DNA from: CAZADA01 sp964568975 | Lineage (GTDB): Bacteria; Pseudomonadota; Alphaproteobacteria; Caulobacterales; Maricaulaceae | DNA length: 50,061 nucleotides | Direction: 5' to 3' | Assembly (NCBI GenBank): GCA_964568975.1 | Contig: CAZMSO010000026.1 | Coordinates: 1-50,061, forward strand | The notes under the pieces: model-generated | The model's input: the letters and a program-made list of their open reading frames with translations, nothing else | Database searches by the model: none | Told to the model about the DNA's origin: nothing | Program-made: the position numbers and the translations under genes | Part shown: in pieces, positions 1 through 8,550 of the stretch | Numbering within the stretch: position 1 is the first letter of the stretch | How the letters are laid out: each line of letters begins with the position of its first letter

Positions 1-30
1 GTGGGGTCCTCTCTCGGGTCCGCTGCAACA

Positions 31-76
31 GCCCTCAGGAGCGGCCCTTAGGAGCGGCCCTTAGGAGCAAGCCCTC
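31..76. repeat. 13-bp tandem repeat at window edge
   Basis: Two exact copies of AGGAGCGGCCCTT lie at 37-49 and 50-62. Degenerate half-copies flank them at 31-36 and 63-76. The repeat lies just downstream of the LysR gene, which ends at 126 on the minus strand. No hairpin or T-run is visible, so it is probably a slipped-strand repeat and not a terminator. Bases 1-30 show nothing recognisable. Confidence 0.6.
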
Positions 77-125
77 TGGAGCGCCAGCATTGGGAGGCGT
101 CGCCTCATTGCGCGGCGCGGCGGGG

Positions 126-1031
126 TCAGCCCGACCTGTCGCCCGCAAACGCGGTCGCGAGATGCTCCACCAACAGCCGCAGCCGCGCGCTCAAAAACCG
201 GTTTTGCGGGAAGACGACCCACACATCCCGCGGCTCCGGCGCCCAATCGGGCAACAACCCCACGAGCCGGCCGGCGCGCATATCTTCTGCAAGCGCAAAC
301 TCCGGCGTGCGCGCAACGCCATGACCACGCAGCGCGGCGCGACGCACCGCCTCCGGCGAGTTCACTGTGAAACGCCCGCGGACGCGCACCTCGCACGCAT
401 CGCCGGATTTCAAGAAGCGCCACCGCCGCGGATGCTCCGCGTTGGAATCAATAATGCACGGCTGGCTCGCCAGATCTTGGGGCGTGCGCACCGCCGCCGC
501 GGCTGGGTGTTCTGGCGCGACGGCCACGGCCATGCACGCGGAGGTGAGGCGGCGTGCGATCAGGCTGGAATCCTCGAGCGCGCCGATGCGCACGGCCGCA
601 TCAAAGCCCTCGTCAATCAAATCCACAAAGCGATCGTTCAAGCTCAGCCGCACCTCCACCCCCGGATGCGCGTCCATGAAGTCGAGCACAATCGGCGTCA
701 GGCGCCGCGCGCCGAAATCCACGGGCGCGCTGAGGCGGATGACGCCGGCGGCCTCGGCATGGGCCGCGCGCACCCCGTCCTCCAACGCGTCGAGGTCGGC
801 GACAATGGATTTCGCGCGCTCCAGGTAGGCCGCGCCCGCGGGCGTGAGGCTGACGGTGCGCGTGGTGCGCTCCAACAGGCGTGCGCCCAAAAGCGCTTCA
901 AGCTTCGCTACTTTCTTCGACACGTGAGCCGGGCTCACGCCTTCGCGGCGCGCGGCGTTGGAAAAGCCGCCATGGTCGGCCACGGCGATGAAAAGGCGCA
1001 TGGCGTCAATGCGATCCATGGCGGGGTCCAT
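126..1031 (-). CDS. LysR-family transcriptional regulator
   Basis: A 301-residue DNA-binding regulator of usual LysR length. The N-terminal winged helix-turn-helix covers about residues 5-65 (MRLFIAVADHGGFSNAA, then SPAHVSKKVAKLE and LLERTTRTVSLTPAG). A substrate-binding domain follows from about residue 95, with the usual start RLSAPVDFGARRL. The sequence resembles the AaeR/DsdC-like group that opens with a M-D-R-I-D-A-M-R-L-F motif. ATG 1031 and ATG 1019 are both possible starts. The open frame runs further upstream to 1580, but only through tandem repeats and the coding region of the divergent DUF2461 gene, so I rejected the longer start. LysR proteins often control the divergent neighbour, here the gene at 1293, but no effector or operator can be read from the sequence. 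Family assignment is secure; the regulon is unknown. Confidence 0.9.
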   Translation of the reverse strand: MDPAMDRIDAMRLFIAVADHGGFSNAARREGVSPAHVSKKVAKLEALLGARLLERTTRTVSLTPAGAAYLERAKSIVADLDALEDGVRAAHAEAAGVIRLSAPVDFGARRLTPIVLDFMDAHPGVEVRLSLNDRFVDLIDEGFDAAVRIGALEDSSLIARRLTSACMAVAVAPEHPAAAAVRTPQDLASQPCIIDSNAEHPRRWRFLKSGDACEVRVRGRFTVNSPEAVRRAALRGHGVARTPEFALAEDMRAGRLVGLLPDWAPEPRDVWVVFPQNRFLSARLRLLVEHLATAFAGDRSG

Positions 1032-1130
1032 TCTGCTGCGGCGCGTGCGGCGTCCGGCCCACAATCTCATGATCTGGAGACGGATCACATTCAATCCGCG
1101 CCGAGCTGCGAAGATCGATGCGTCCGCAGG

Positions 1131-1183
1131 GCGACGCCAGAAGGGGCGACGCCAGAAGGGGCGACGCCAGAAGGGGCGACGCC
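1131..1183. repeat. 15-bp tandem repeat between divergent genes
   Basis: Three perfect head-to-tail copies of GCGACGCCAGAAGGG (1131-1145, 1146-1160, 1161-1175) are followed by the first eight bases of a fourth. The array sits in the 261-bp region between the divergent LysR and DUF2461 starts. The unit length is a multiple of three, so it leaves open frames running through it, which explains spurious long ORFs here. The rest of the intergenic region (1032-1130, 1184-1292) shows no clear promoter. Confidence 0.85.
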
Positions 1184-1292
1184 GGCTGACACGCCACTTG
1201 CCAAACTGCCTCATCGGGCTTGGTGTGAGGGCCGACGCGCGGAGCGCTGACGCGCCGATGCTGTAGGCGCTGTCGCAGGCAAGGGGACCGCC

Positions 1293-1985
1293 ATGAGCTT
1301 TACCGGCTTTTCGCCAGAGTTCTTTGCGTTCTTTCGCGAGCTTTCGGCGAACAACGATCGCGGCTGGTTTCAGGCGAACAAGGCGCGTTACAAGGCCGAG
1401 GTCGAGGCGCCGTTGCTCGATTTCATCAGCGCGATGGCCGAGCCGCTGGGCGCGATCTCGCCCCACATCGCCGCCATCCCGAAAGTGCAGGGCGGGTCGA
1501 TGTTTCGAATCCACCGCGATGTGCGGTTCGCCAAGGACAAATCGCCGTTTAAGACCCACGCCGCCGCGCAGTTTCGCCACACCGCGGGCTCAGACGCGCA
1601 CGCGCCGGGCTATTACCTCCACCTCGCGCCGGGGGAGGTGTTTTTCGGCGGCGGCGTCTACCGGCCGCCGGCCGCGCCGCTGAAGCAAATTCGTGAGGCG
1701 ATCAGCGCGAAGCCTGAACGCTTTCGCGCGATCACCGGCGATGCGCGCTTTATCGAGGTGTGCGGCGGGCTCGGCGCGGGCGATCCGCTCGCTCGGGCGC
1801 CCAAGGGCTTTGCGCCGGATGATCCGATGATTGAGGACGTGAAGAAACGGAGTTTCTTCGTGACGGCCGACAGTGATGAGGCGCGCGCCGGACGCGCGGA
1901 TTTTGTGGATGAGGTGGCGGAGACGTACCGTGTCGCAGCGCCGTTTATGGGTTTTCTCTGCGACGCCATGGGCGTGGCGTTTTGA
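1293..1985 (+). CDS. DUF2461 / TIGR02453 family protein
   Basis: A 230-residue protein matching the DUF2461 (TIGR02453) family over its whole length. It starts with the typical FTGFSPEFFAFFRELSANND segment, followed by W-F-x-x-N-K-x-x-Y. The central family signature RIHRDVRFAKDKSPFKTH is present, as is a YYLHLAPGEVFFGGGVY strand region. The biochemical role of the family is not established. It has no signal peptide and should be cytoplasmic. AAGGGGA upstream of ATG 1293 is a fair ribosome-binding site. It is transcribed away from the LysR gene and converges on the beta-oxidation operon, with two REP-like hairpins between the gene ends. Confidence 0.9.
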   Translation: MSFTGFSPEFFAFFRELSANNDRGWFQANKARYKAEVEAPLLDFISAMAEPLGAISPHIAAIPKVQGGSMFRIHRDVRFAKDKSPFKTHAAAQFRHTAGSDAHAPGYYLHLAPGEVFFGGGVYRPPAAPLKQIREAISAKPERFRAITGDARFIEVCGGLGAGDPLARAPKGFAPDDPMIEDVKKRSFFVTADSDEARAGRADFVDEVAETYRVAAPFMGFLCDAMGVAF

Positions 1986-2021
1986 GGGGACGTTTTGCGG
2001 CGCGCGGCCGAGGGCGCATGG

Positions 2022-2121
2022 GTCCCGGAGAAGCGCTGCGCGCTTTCCGGGACGCGGAGCTTTCCAATCAGCGCCGCGCCCCGGCCGAGGCGGCCCGGAG
2101 ACGCGCCGCGCGCGTTCCGGG
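2022..2121. repeat. Two REP-like hairpins between convergent genes
   Basis: Two related imperfect palindromes lie between the DUF2461 stop and the fadB stop. The first (2022-2053) pairs GTCCCGGA with TCCGGGAC around an inner AGCGC/GCGCT stem. The second (2094-2121) pairs CCCGGA with TCCGGG around an inner ACGCGC/GCGCGT stem. The shared plan, CCCGGA, inner GC stem, TCCGGG, is typical of repeated extragenic palindromes. The position between convergent genes suits a two-way transcription block, although neither hairpin has a T-run. Confidence 0.65.
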
Positions 2122-2136
2122 GACGACAGGCGAGCG

Positions 2137-4452
2137 CTACTCCGCCGCGACGGGCTGTTGGGCGGCTTGGCCGAAGCGCGAATAGAACGTCTCGCCCTTC
2201 GCCGCCATGTCCCGCAGCAGAGCGGGGACCTCAAAGAGGTTGTTTTGCGGGAACTGTGCGTGGAGTTCGTCGGCGCGCGCGACGAAGCGGCCAAGATCAG
2301 CCTTTTGCGTCACGCTGGTCAGGCCATAGCTGTCGATGAAGGACAGAACGCCGCCGGTGTAAGGCGCAAAGCCCCACGCGAGGATGGAGCCGACATCGGC
2401 CTCGCGCGGATCGGCGACAATCTCCTCCTCCATCGTGCGCGCAGCCTCGATCGCCTGGGCGAAGAGGATGCGCTCCTTCACCAGCTGCACGTCCGGCTGC
2501 TGATCGTCAGGCAAGACGCCATTGACCGCGAATTGATGAAGTTCAGGCCACAGGCTCTTGGACTTGCCATCCTCGCTGTAGTCGTAAAAGCCTTTGGAGG
2601 TTTTGCGGCCATAACGGCCCGCCTCATACATGGCCGTGATGATGGGGTCGCCCGGGCTCGGCACGTACGCGTCGCCAAGGTCGGCCTTTGTCTGGCTCAT
2701 GATTTTGTAGCCCAGATCAATCGCGGTCATGTCGCTGAGCTCCATGGGGCCCATGGGCATGCCGGCCATGCGCGCGCCATTTTCAATGAGCGCGGGCTTA
2801 TAACCTTCCGCGAGCATAGCGAGGCCTTGCTCGATAAAGCGCAGCACGCAGCGATTGGCGTAAAAGCCGCGAGTGTCTTTGACGACGATCGGCGTTTTCT
2901 TGATCGAGGTCACAAAATCGATCGCGCGTGAAATCGCGTAATCGCTGGTTTTTGCGCCCGTGATGATTTCCACCAGCATCATCTTCTCAACCGGCGAGAA
3001 GAAGTGGATGCCGATATAGTTCTCCGGCCGCACGGAGGCCTCCGCCAAACCGGTGATCGGGATGGTGGAGGTGTTGGACGCCATGACCGCGTCGGGCTTG
3101 ATCTGAGCCTCGGCGTTTTTGGTGATGGTGTTCTTCAGCTCAGAGTTCTCAAACACGGCCTCGACCACCAGGTCTGCCTCCGCAAACGCGGCGTAGTCGG
3201 TGGTCGGCGTGATCCGCGCCAGAATTTCGTCGGCCTTGTCTTGGGTCATGCGCCCGCGTGACACCCGCTTGGCGAGGTCGGCGCGCACATGCTCCTTGCC
3301 GCGATCAGCGCCGTCTTGGTTGACGTCGACCAAGATCACCGTGATCCCGGCCTGGGCGGAGACGTTGGCGATGCCCGCGCCCATAAAGCCCGCGCCGATG
3401 ACGGCGATGGTCTCCACGGGGCGCTTTTCTTGACCGGCGGGGCGGCGGCCGCCCTTGTCGAGATCCTGCTTCGACAAAAAGATCGAGCGGATCATGTTCT
3501 GGCTTTCCGGTCGCACCAGCAGCTTGGCGAAATAGCGGCTTTCGATGCGCAGACCCGCGTCGATATCGGTCAATAAACCTTCATAAACGCAAGAAAGAAT
3601 ATAGCGTTGGGCCGGATAATTGCCGTAGCTGTTCTTGCGCAGCATCGGCGATGCGCCGCCGAACACTTGTAAGCCGCCGCCGCTATAGACTTGCCCGCCC
3701 GGAATGCGGAAGCCAGGCTTATCCCAGGGCGCGACGGCCTTGGCGTTGATCGGGCCCGACTTGCCGGGCTTTAGGCCGAATTCGCCCGCGCGCGGGCCGT
3801 CGGGCTCAATGATCTCCGGTTCGCGCACATAAGCCTTAGCGCGCTCGACAATCTCGGCGCGCGGCGCAACGTCGTGGATAAGGCCCAGGCCCTGAGCCTT
3901 CGCGACGTCGATTTGCTTGCCCTGAAGCATCAGGTCAAACGCGTTCATAGCTCCAATGATCCGCGGCAGGCGCTGGGTGCCGCCGCCGCCGGGGAGCACG
4001 CCGACCATGGCTTCGGGCAGGCCCAGCTTAAGCTTCGGGTTATCGCTGGCGGCGACGCGATAATGGCACGCGAGGAGCACTTCAAAACCGCCGCCGAGGG
4101 CCAAGCCGTTGATGGCCGCCGCCACCGGCTTGCCGCCGGTCTCAAGCTTGCGGAACGCGCCCTTCATGCGCATGCCCATGTCGTAAATGGCTTGTTTGAC
4201 CTCGTCTTCGCTGGCGCCGGGGGCCGTGACGTCGCCCAGCTCGCTCAGATCGGCGCCGGCGCAAAAGGCGTCTTTGGCGGAGGTGATCACCGCGCCTTTG
4301 ATGGCGTCGTCGCCGGCGATGCGGTCCGCGATCGCCGTGAGGTCGGCGATGACGGCGTTGGACAACACATTCATTGAGCGGTCGGGCATGTCGAAGGTGA
4401 CGAGGGCGATGCCGTCGCTGTCCACCTCAAACTTGAAATTCGTGTATTCCAT
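2137..4452 (-). CDS. FadB-type enoyl-CoA hydratase / 3-hydroxyacyl-CoA dehydrogenase
   Basis: Multifunctional beta-oxidation enzyme (771 residues) that hydrates trans-2-enoyl-CoA and oxidises the 3-hydroxyacyl-CoA with NAD. Residues 1-190 form the crotonase domain, with the oxyanion-hole segment CAGADLSEL and candidate catalytic glutamates E124 (GGGFEVLLACH) and E147 (LGLPEAMVG). A linker leads to the NAD-binding domain at about 348 (IAVIGAGFMGAGI). Catalytic H483 lies in GIHFFSPVEKM, and the C-terminal 3HCDH domains follow. It is the last gene of the merR operon, 198 bp after the thiolase gene. GGGAGGAA lies seven bases before ATG 4452. The frame stays open upstream to an ATG at 4596, which would add 48 residues rich in Ala, Pro and Glu behind a basic start; that ATG has a poor ribosome site. 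fadB or fadJ-like; the family call is firm. Confidence 0.92.
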   Translation of the reverse strand: MEYTNFKFEVDSDGIALVTFDMPDRSMNVLSNAVIADLTAIADRIAGDDAIKGAVITSAKDAFCAGADLSELGDVTAPGASEDEVKQAIYDMGMRMKGAFRKLETGGKPVAAAINGLALGGGFEVLLACHYRVAASDNPKLKLGLPEAMVGVLPGGGGTQRLPRIIGAMNAFDLMLQGKQIDVAKAQGLGLIHDVAPRAEIVERAKAYVREPEIIEPDGPRAGEFGLKPGKSGPINAKAVAPWDKPGFRIPGGQVYSGGGLQVFGGASPMLRKNSYGNYPAQRYILSCVYEGLLTDIDAGLRIESRYFAKLLVRPESQNMIRSIFLSKQDLDKGGRRPAGQEKRPVETIAVIGAGFMGAGIANVSAQAGITVILVDVNQDGADRGKEHVRADLAKRVSRGRMTQDKADEILARITPTTDYAAFAEADLVVEAVFENSELKNTITKNAEAQIKPDAVMASNTSTIPITGLAEASVRPENYIGIHFFSPVEKMMLVEIITGAKTSDYAISRAIDFVTSIKKTPIVVKDTRGFYANRCVLRFIEQGLAMLAEGYKPALIENGARMAGMPMGPMELSDMTAIDLGYKIMSQTKADLGDAYVPSPGDPIITAMYEAGRYGRKTSKGFYDYSEDGKSKSLWPELHQFAVNGVLPDDQQPDVQLVKERILFAQAIEAARTMEEEIVADPREADVGSILAWGFAPYTGGVLSFIDSYGLTSVTQKADLGRFVARADELHAQFPQNNLFEVPALLRDMAAKGETFYSRFGQAAQQPVAAE

Positions 4453-4650
4453 AGCGTGTTCCTCCCGAGGCGCGGGCGCTAGCGCGGCGTCATCGCTCTC
4501 TGGCGCGGCCGGCGCGGCGTCCTGGCTGTGTGTGGCGGCCGCCTCCGCAGGGGAGGAGGCCTCTGTGCGTTGTTGTTTCTTACGCTTCCAAAACATGGCG
4601 GCCCCCGTCGCCTGAAAAGGCGAGGCCGCGGAGGCGGCCCCGCGCGTCCG

Positions 4651-5856
4651 CTAAACCCGCTCGATGATGGTGGCGGTGCCCATGCCGCCGCCGACGCACA
4701 AAGTCACGAGCGCGGTCTCCTTGCCGGAGCGCTCGAGCTCATCAAGCACCGTGCCGAGGATCATCGCCCCGGTCGCGCCCAGCGGATGACCCATGGCGAT
4801 GGCGCCGCCATTCACATTCATTTTGTCGTGGGGGATGTCATAGGCTTGCATTAAGCGCAGGACGACAGACGCAAAGGCCTCGTTCAGCTCATAGAGATCG
4901 ACGTCTTGCGGGTTCATGCCGGCTTTCTTGAGCACTTTTTCGGTGACCGTCACCGGGCCGGTGAGCATGATCGTCGGCTCAGAACCGATGGAGGCCATGG
5001 CTTTAATGCGCGCGCGCGGCTTCAGGCCGGCGGCGTCGCCCGCCTCTTTTGAGCCCACGAGCACGGCCGCCGCCCCGTCGACAATGCCGGAGGAGTTGCC
5101 GGGGTGGTGGACGAAATTGATCTTCTCAAGGTCGGGATAGCGCTGGATGGCGACGCTGTCCAAGCCGACGAACTCCGCCATCGCTTTAAAGGAGGGTTGG
5201 AGAGAGGCGAGGGACTGCATGTCCGTTTCCGGGCGCATGTGCTCGTCATGGGCCAGCTGAGCCGCGCCCATTTGGTTCTTCACCGTAATAACGGAGTTCG
5301 CGAACCGGCCTTCGTCCCAGGCGCGTTTCGCGCGCTTTTGGCTCTCGACCGCATACGCGTCGACATCATCGCGGGAGAAGCCGTGCTTAGTGGCGATGAG
5401 ATCCGCGGAGACGCCCTGGGGCACCATGTAATGGTCGAAGGCGAGCTCGGGATCAGCCACCAACGCGCCGCCATCCGCGCCCATGGGCACGCGGCTCATC
5501 GCCTCCACGCCGCCGCCGATAGCGAAGTCCGCTTCGCCCGACATGACTTTCGCAGCCGCCATGTTCGTCGCTTCCAGGCCCGAGGCGCAAAAGCGGTTGA
5601 TTTGCACGCCCGGCACTTCCTGGTCGTAGCCGGCGTTAATAGCGCTGGCGCGCGCGATGTCAGCGCCTTGCTCGCCCACCGGGCTCACACAGCCAAAGAC
5701 AATGTCGTCGACGCGGCCGGTGTCGAGCTCATTGCGGTCACGCAACGCTTCCAGGACTTGCGTCCCCAATTGCAGCGCCGTGATTTCGTTGAGCGCGCCG
5801 CCCTTCTTTTTGCCGCGCGGCGTGCGGACGGTGTCGTAAATGAATGCGTCGGTCAT
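4651..5856 (-). CDS. Acetyl-CoA C-acyltransferase (thiolase)
   Basis: A 401-residue thiolase that cleaves 3-ketoacyl-CoA with CoA, the last step of each beta-oxidation round. The acyl-accepting cysteine is C90 in INRFCASGLEA. H357 in GGAIAMGHPLGATG and C387 in CVGGGMG complete the active site. The protein has full family length and no signal peptide. It lies between the acyl-CoA dehydrogenase (129 bp upstream) and the FadB-type gene (198 bp downstream) on the same strand, which supports a degradative FadA/FadI-type role over a biosynthetic one. GGAGGA lies before ATG 5856. The closest named type could be fadA or fadI, and I cannot separate them from sequence alone. Confidence 0.93.
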   Translation of the reverse strand: MTDAFIYDTVRTPRGKKKGGALNEITALQLGTQVLEALRDRNELDTGRVDDIVFGCVSPVGEQGADIARASAINAGYDQEVPGVQINRFCASGLEATNMAAAKVMSGEADFAIGGGVEAMSRVPMGADGGALVADPELAFDHYMVPQGVSADLIATKHGFSRDDVDAYAVESQKRAKRAWDEGRFANSVITVKNQMGAAQLAHDEHMRPETDMQSLASLQPSFKAMAEFVGLDSVAIQRYPDLEKINFVHHPGNSSGIVDGAAAVLVGSKEAGDAAGLKPRARIKAMASIGSEPTIMLTGPVTVTEKVLKKAGMNPQDVDLYELNEAFASVVLRLMQAYDIPHDKMNVNGGAIAMGHPLGATGAMILGTVLDELERSGKETALVTLCVGGGMGTATIIERV

Positions 5857-5985
5857 GGGCTGTCCTCCAACGGGCGACGGCGTCCTGGGCCTGCGCCGCC
5901 GGCGTGTGGCGGGAACGCGCGCCGCGCGCCCCGCTTATGGGCTGGGGTGGTTCCCCGGTACGCACACTCTGAGCGCCGTCGCGCG

Positions 5986-7791
5986 TCAGATCTGAGCTTC
6001 GAATTGGTCTTCCGCGAGCGCCATCATTGTGTCTGCGCCCGCTTCGACTTTGGCGAGGTAGGCCGCCGTCTCCGGCAAAATCCGATCCAGGAAATAGCGC
6101 CCGGTCGTGACCTTGCCTTCGTAAAAGGCCTTGTCGTCCCCGCCCTGGCTCAGGCCAGCGAAGGACGCCTTAGCCATCAGCGCCCACATAAAGGCGAACA
6201 CCGTCAGGCCGAAGAGCTGCAAATAATCGGATGAGGACGCCCCGGCGTTGTCAGGATTCTCGAGGCCATTGTTCACAAGCCATTGCGTTGCTTGGTCAAG
6301 GCGCGTGCGCGCCGTGCGCAAGCCTTCGACGAAGGGCTTGAGGTCGGCGTCGTGCTCATGCTCGGCGACGAACTCGTCAATTTCCGCCAGGAACGTCAAG
6401 ACCGGGCGCATGCCGTTCATGGCAAGCTTGCGCCCAACTAAGTCGAGTGCCTGAATGCCATTAGTGCCTTCGTAAATAAGCGCAATGCGGGCGTCGCGCA
6501 TAAATTGCGACATGCCCCATTCCTCAACATATCCAGAGCCGCCGAACACTTGGAGGCTGTCATGACAACCTTTAAAGCCGCGGTCGGTTAGGAACGCCTT
6601 AATCACCGGCGTCAGCAACGCCATGTAGTCGGAGGCTTTTTCGCGGACTTTCTCATCCGGGCTGCGGTGCATGAGGTCTGAGTAAAGCTGGGTCCAGAAC
6701 GTGAAGGCGCGTCCCGCTTCGTTGAACGCTTTGGTGTCCATCAGCATGCGGCGCACATCCGGGTGCACAATGATGGGATCGGCCGGCAAATCCGGCCGTT
6801 TCACCCCGGAAATGGAGCGCATTTGCACACGATCTTTCGCAAACGCGACGGCGTTTTGATAGGCGACTTCGGAAATCGCCACGCCTTGGAGGCCCACGCC
6901 CAATCGCGCGTCATTCATCATGACGAACATCGTGCGCATGCCTTTGTTTTCTTCACCGACCAAATAACCGACCGCGTCGTCATAATTCATGACGCAGGTC
7001 GCGTTGCCGTGAATCCCCATTTTCTCTTCAAGGCCGCCGCATTGCACGCCGTTGCGCGCGCCAAGCGATCCATCGTCATTGACGAAAAACTTCGGCACAA
7101 TGAACAGCGAAATGCCTTTGATCCCCTCTGGCGCGCCTTCGATCCGCGCCAGCACGAGGTGGATAATGTTGTCGGCCATGTCGTGCTCGCCGGCCGAGAT
7201 CCAAATCTTTTGACCGGTGATTTTGTACGTCCCGTCGGGCTGGGGGACGGCCTTGGTGCGGATCAGGCCGAGATCAGTGCCGCATTGCGGCTCAGTGAGG
7301 TTCATCGTCCCCGACCACTCGCCAGTCGCCATTTTCGGCAAATACGTCTGCTTCTGCTCGTCAGAACCGCCGGCGTGGATGGCGTGATATGCGCCCGCCG
7401 TCAGGCCCGGATACATCGCCCAGGCTTGATTGGACGCCGACATCATCTCCATCACGCCGAGCGCGATGATGCCTGGCAAGCCCTGGCCGCCGTAATCGGG
7501 GTCCGCGGCGGCGGCGCCCATCTCGTTCTCGACAAACATTTTGTAAGCGTCTTTGAAGCCGTCCGGCGTGGTCACAGAGCCGTCGTCGTGACGGGTGCAG
7601 CCTTGGAGGTCGCCGACGCGGTTAAGGGGCGCAAGCTGCTCTTCTGTAAAGCGAGCGCCTTGTTCGAGAATGGCGTCGCGCACATCCTTCGGCGCGTCCG
7701 CAAAACCAGGCAAGTTAGAGTACCGATCAACCTGCAACACATCGTCCAACAAGAACTGCATGTCGCGCACCGGCGCTTTATAACTGGGCAT
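5986..7791 (-). CDS. Acyl-CoA dehydrogenase (large, with extra C-terminal domain)
   Basis: A 601-residue FAD enzyme of the acyl-CoA dehydrogenase superfamily that introduces the 2,3-double bond into acyl-CoA. It is longer than the 380-residue core enzymes and has the N-terminal extension (MPSYKAPVRDMQFLLDDV) and C-terminal domain of the group that includes DmdC and related dehydrogenases. Visible motifs are MNLTEPQCGTDLG, KITGQKIWISAGEHD and the catalytic glutamate in LIYEGTNGIQALDL. ATG 7791 is preceded by AGGAGAGG, so the 9-residue longer form from 7818 is unlikely. The gene follows merR by 51 bp and leads the structural genes of the operon. Substrate chain length or a methylmercaptopropionyl-CoA role cannot be decided from sequence. 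Confidence 0.92.
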   Translation of the reverse strand: MPSYKAPVRDMQFLLDDVLQVDRYSNLPGFADAPKDVRDAILEQGARFTEEQLAPLNRVGDLQGCTRHDDGSVTTPDGFKDAYKMFVENEMGAAAADPDYGGQGLPGIIALGVMEMMSASNQAWAMYPGLTAGAYHAIHAGGSDEQKQTYLPKMATGEWSGTMNLTEPQCGTDLGLIRTKAVPQPDGTYKITGQKIWISAGEHDMADNIIHLVLARIEGAPEGIKGISLFIVPKFFVNDDGSLGARNGVQCGGLEEKMGIHGNATCVMNYDDAVGYLVGEENKGMRTMFVMMNDARLGVGLQGVAISEVAYQNAVAFAKDRVQMRSISGVKRPDLPADPIIVHPDVRRMLMDTKAFNEAGRAFTFWTQLYSDLMHRSPDEKVREKASDYMALLTPVIKAFLTDRGFKGCHDSLQVFGGSGYVEEWGMSQFMRDARIALIYEGTNGIQALDLVGRKLAMNGMRPVLTFLAEIDEFVAEHEHDADLKPFVEGLRTARTRLDQATQWLVNNGLENPDNAGASSSDYLQLFGLTVFAFMWALMAKASFAGLSQGGDDKAFYEGKVTTGRYFLDRILPETAAYLAKVEAGADTMMALAEDQFEAQI

Positions 7792-7842
7792 CGGTCCTCT
7801 CCTCCTGCGCGCGTTCACCGCGCCTTTTCACTGCATCGCCGC

Positions 7843-8331
7843 TTAGGACGCCGGGCGCGCCTGCGCCTCGCCGTCCCAAAGCCAGGATTGGGTGAGCGCT
7901 TCAAACGCCGCAGCCCGCGATTTCAAGTCATCGGATGGTTCTTGGCGGGCGATGCGCGCCTCCAGCCAGTCCAGGCCCGCGGCCAGATCCTCAAGCGCGG
8001 CGTCCAAGTCCACCCGTTGCCGCCGCAGCTGGTCCGCCCGCGCTTGCAATTTCGCGCGCGCCGCCAACAGCGCCGGACGGCCGCCTTTTTGGGCTTCATA
8101 GAGGTCTAGCATGTCGCGAATGTCGTCGAGGGCGAAGCCGACGCGCCGGCCACGCAAAATCGCCGCCAGCCGCGCGCGATCCGCCCAGGAATACACCCGC
8201 GCGCGACCGCGACGCCGCGGCGCAAGCAACCCCTTGCTTTCATAAAAGCGCAAGGCGCGGGCGGTGACGTCGAATTCCTCCATCAACTCGCGAATCGTGA
8301 ATTCTCGATGGATGAGGTCAGAGCGTGTCAT
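7843..8331 (-). CDS. MerR-family regulator of the beta-oxidation operon
   Basis: A 162-residue regulator. Residues 10-80 are a MerR winged helix (FTIRELMEEFDVTARALRFYESKGLLAPRRRGRARVYS, shown in family order). A helical dimerisation coil follows, rich in Arg, Ala and Leu (LLAARAKLQARADQLRRQR). There are no conserved metal-binding cysteines, so metal sensing is unlikely. The arrangement regulator, acyl-CoA dehydrogenase, thiolase, FadB resembles LiuR-type MerR control of acyl-CoA catabolism known in proteobacteria. Autoregulation through the dyad at 8351 is inferred. The ribosome-binding site is weak, so the mRNA may have a short leader. Family is firm; the effector is unknown, though an acyl-CoA is a fair guess. 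Confidence 0.9.
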   Translation of the reverse strand: MTRSDLIHREFTIRELMEEFDVTARALRFYESKGLLAPRRRGRARVYSWADRARLAAILRGRRVGFALDDIRDMLDLYEAQKGGRPALLAARAKLQARADQLRRQRVDLDAALEDLAAGLDWLEARIARQEPSDDLKSRAAAFEALTQSWLWDGEAQARPAS

Positions 8332-8350
8332 GGGATGGACCTACCTGACG

Positions 8351-8366
8351 TTGACGTTCGCGTCAA
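8351..8366. promoter_or_regulatory. Operator-like dyad TTGACG-N4-CGTCAA
   Basis: A perfect inverted repeat with 6-bp arms (TTGACG, four bases, CGTCAA) lies 20 bp upstream of the merR start in the divergent merR-podJ region. Read on the minus strand, its first arm also makes a good -35 hexamer, so a bound regulator would overlap the promoter as MerR proteins do. A sequence of this form resembles LiuR-type sites. Binding by the adjacent MerR protein is inferred. Confidence 0.6.
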
Positions 8367-8550
8367 GTGGCGCGGGGGCCGGTCGTCGCGTTAAGCGCGC
8401 GTTAACGTGCCAAACTTCGCGAATCAGTAAAGCGATAGGGCGGTGTGCGTAGCAGGGGAAGATCGCGCTGTGTCGCGCCGCTGATGGATTACCCTGCGCG
8501 TCAGAATCAGGCTGGCCAGTCGCGACGCCGCGCGAGAAGGAGCATAAGGC

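Noticed and set aside
1032..1580. N-terminal extension of the LysR gene
   Set aside because: It runs through the 15-bp tandem repeat (giving R-R-P-F-W repeats) and into the DUF2461 coding region. The conserved LysR start lies at 1019-1031.
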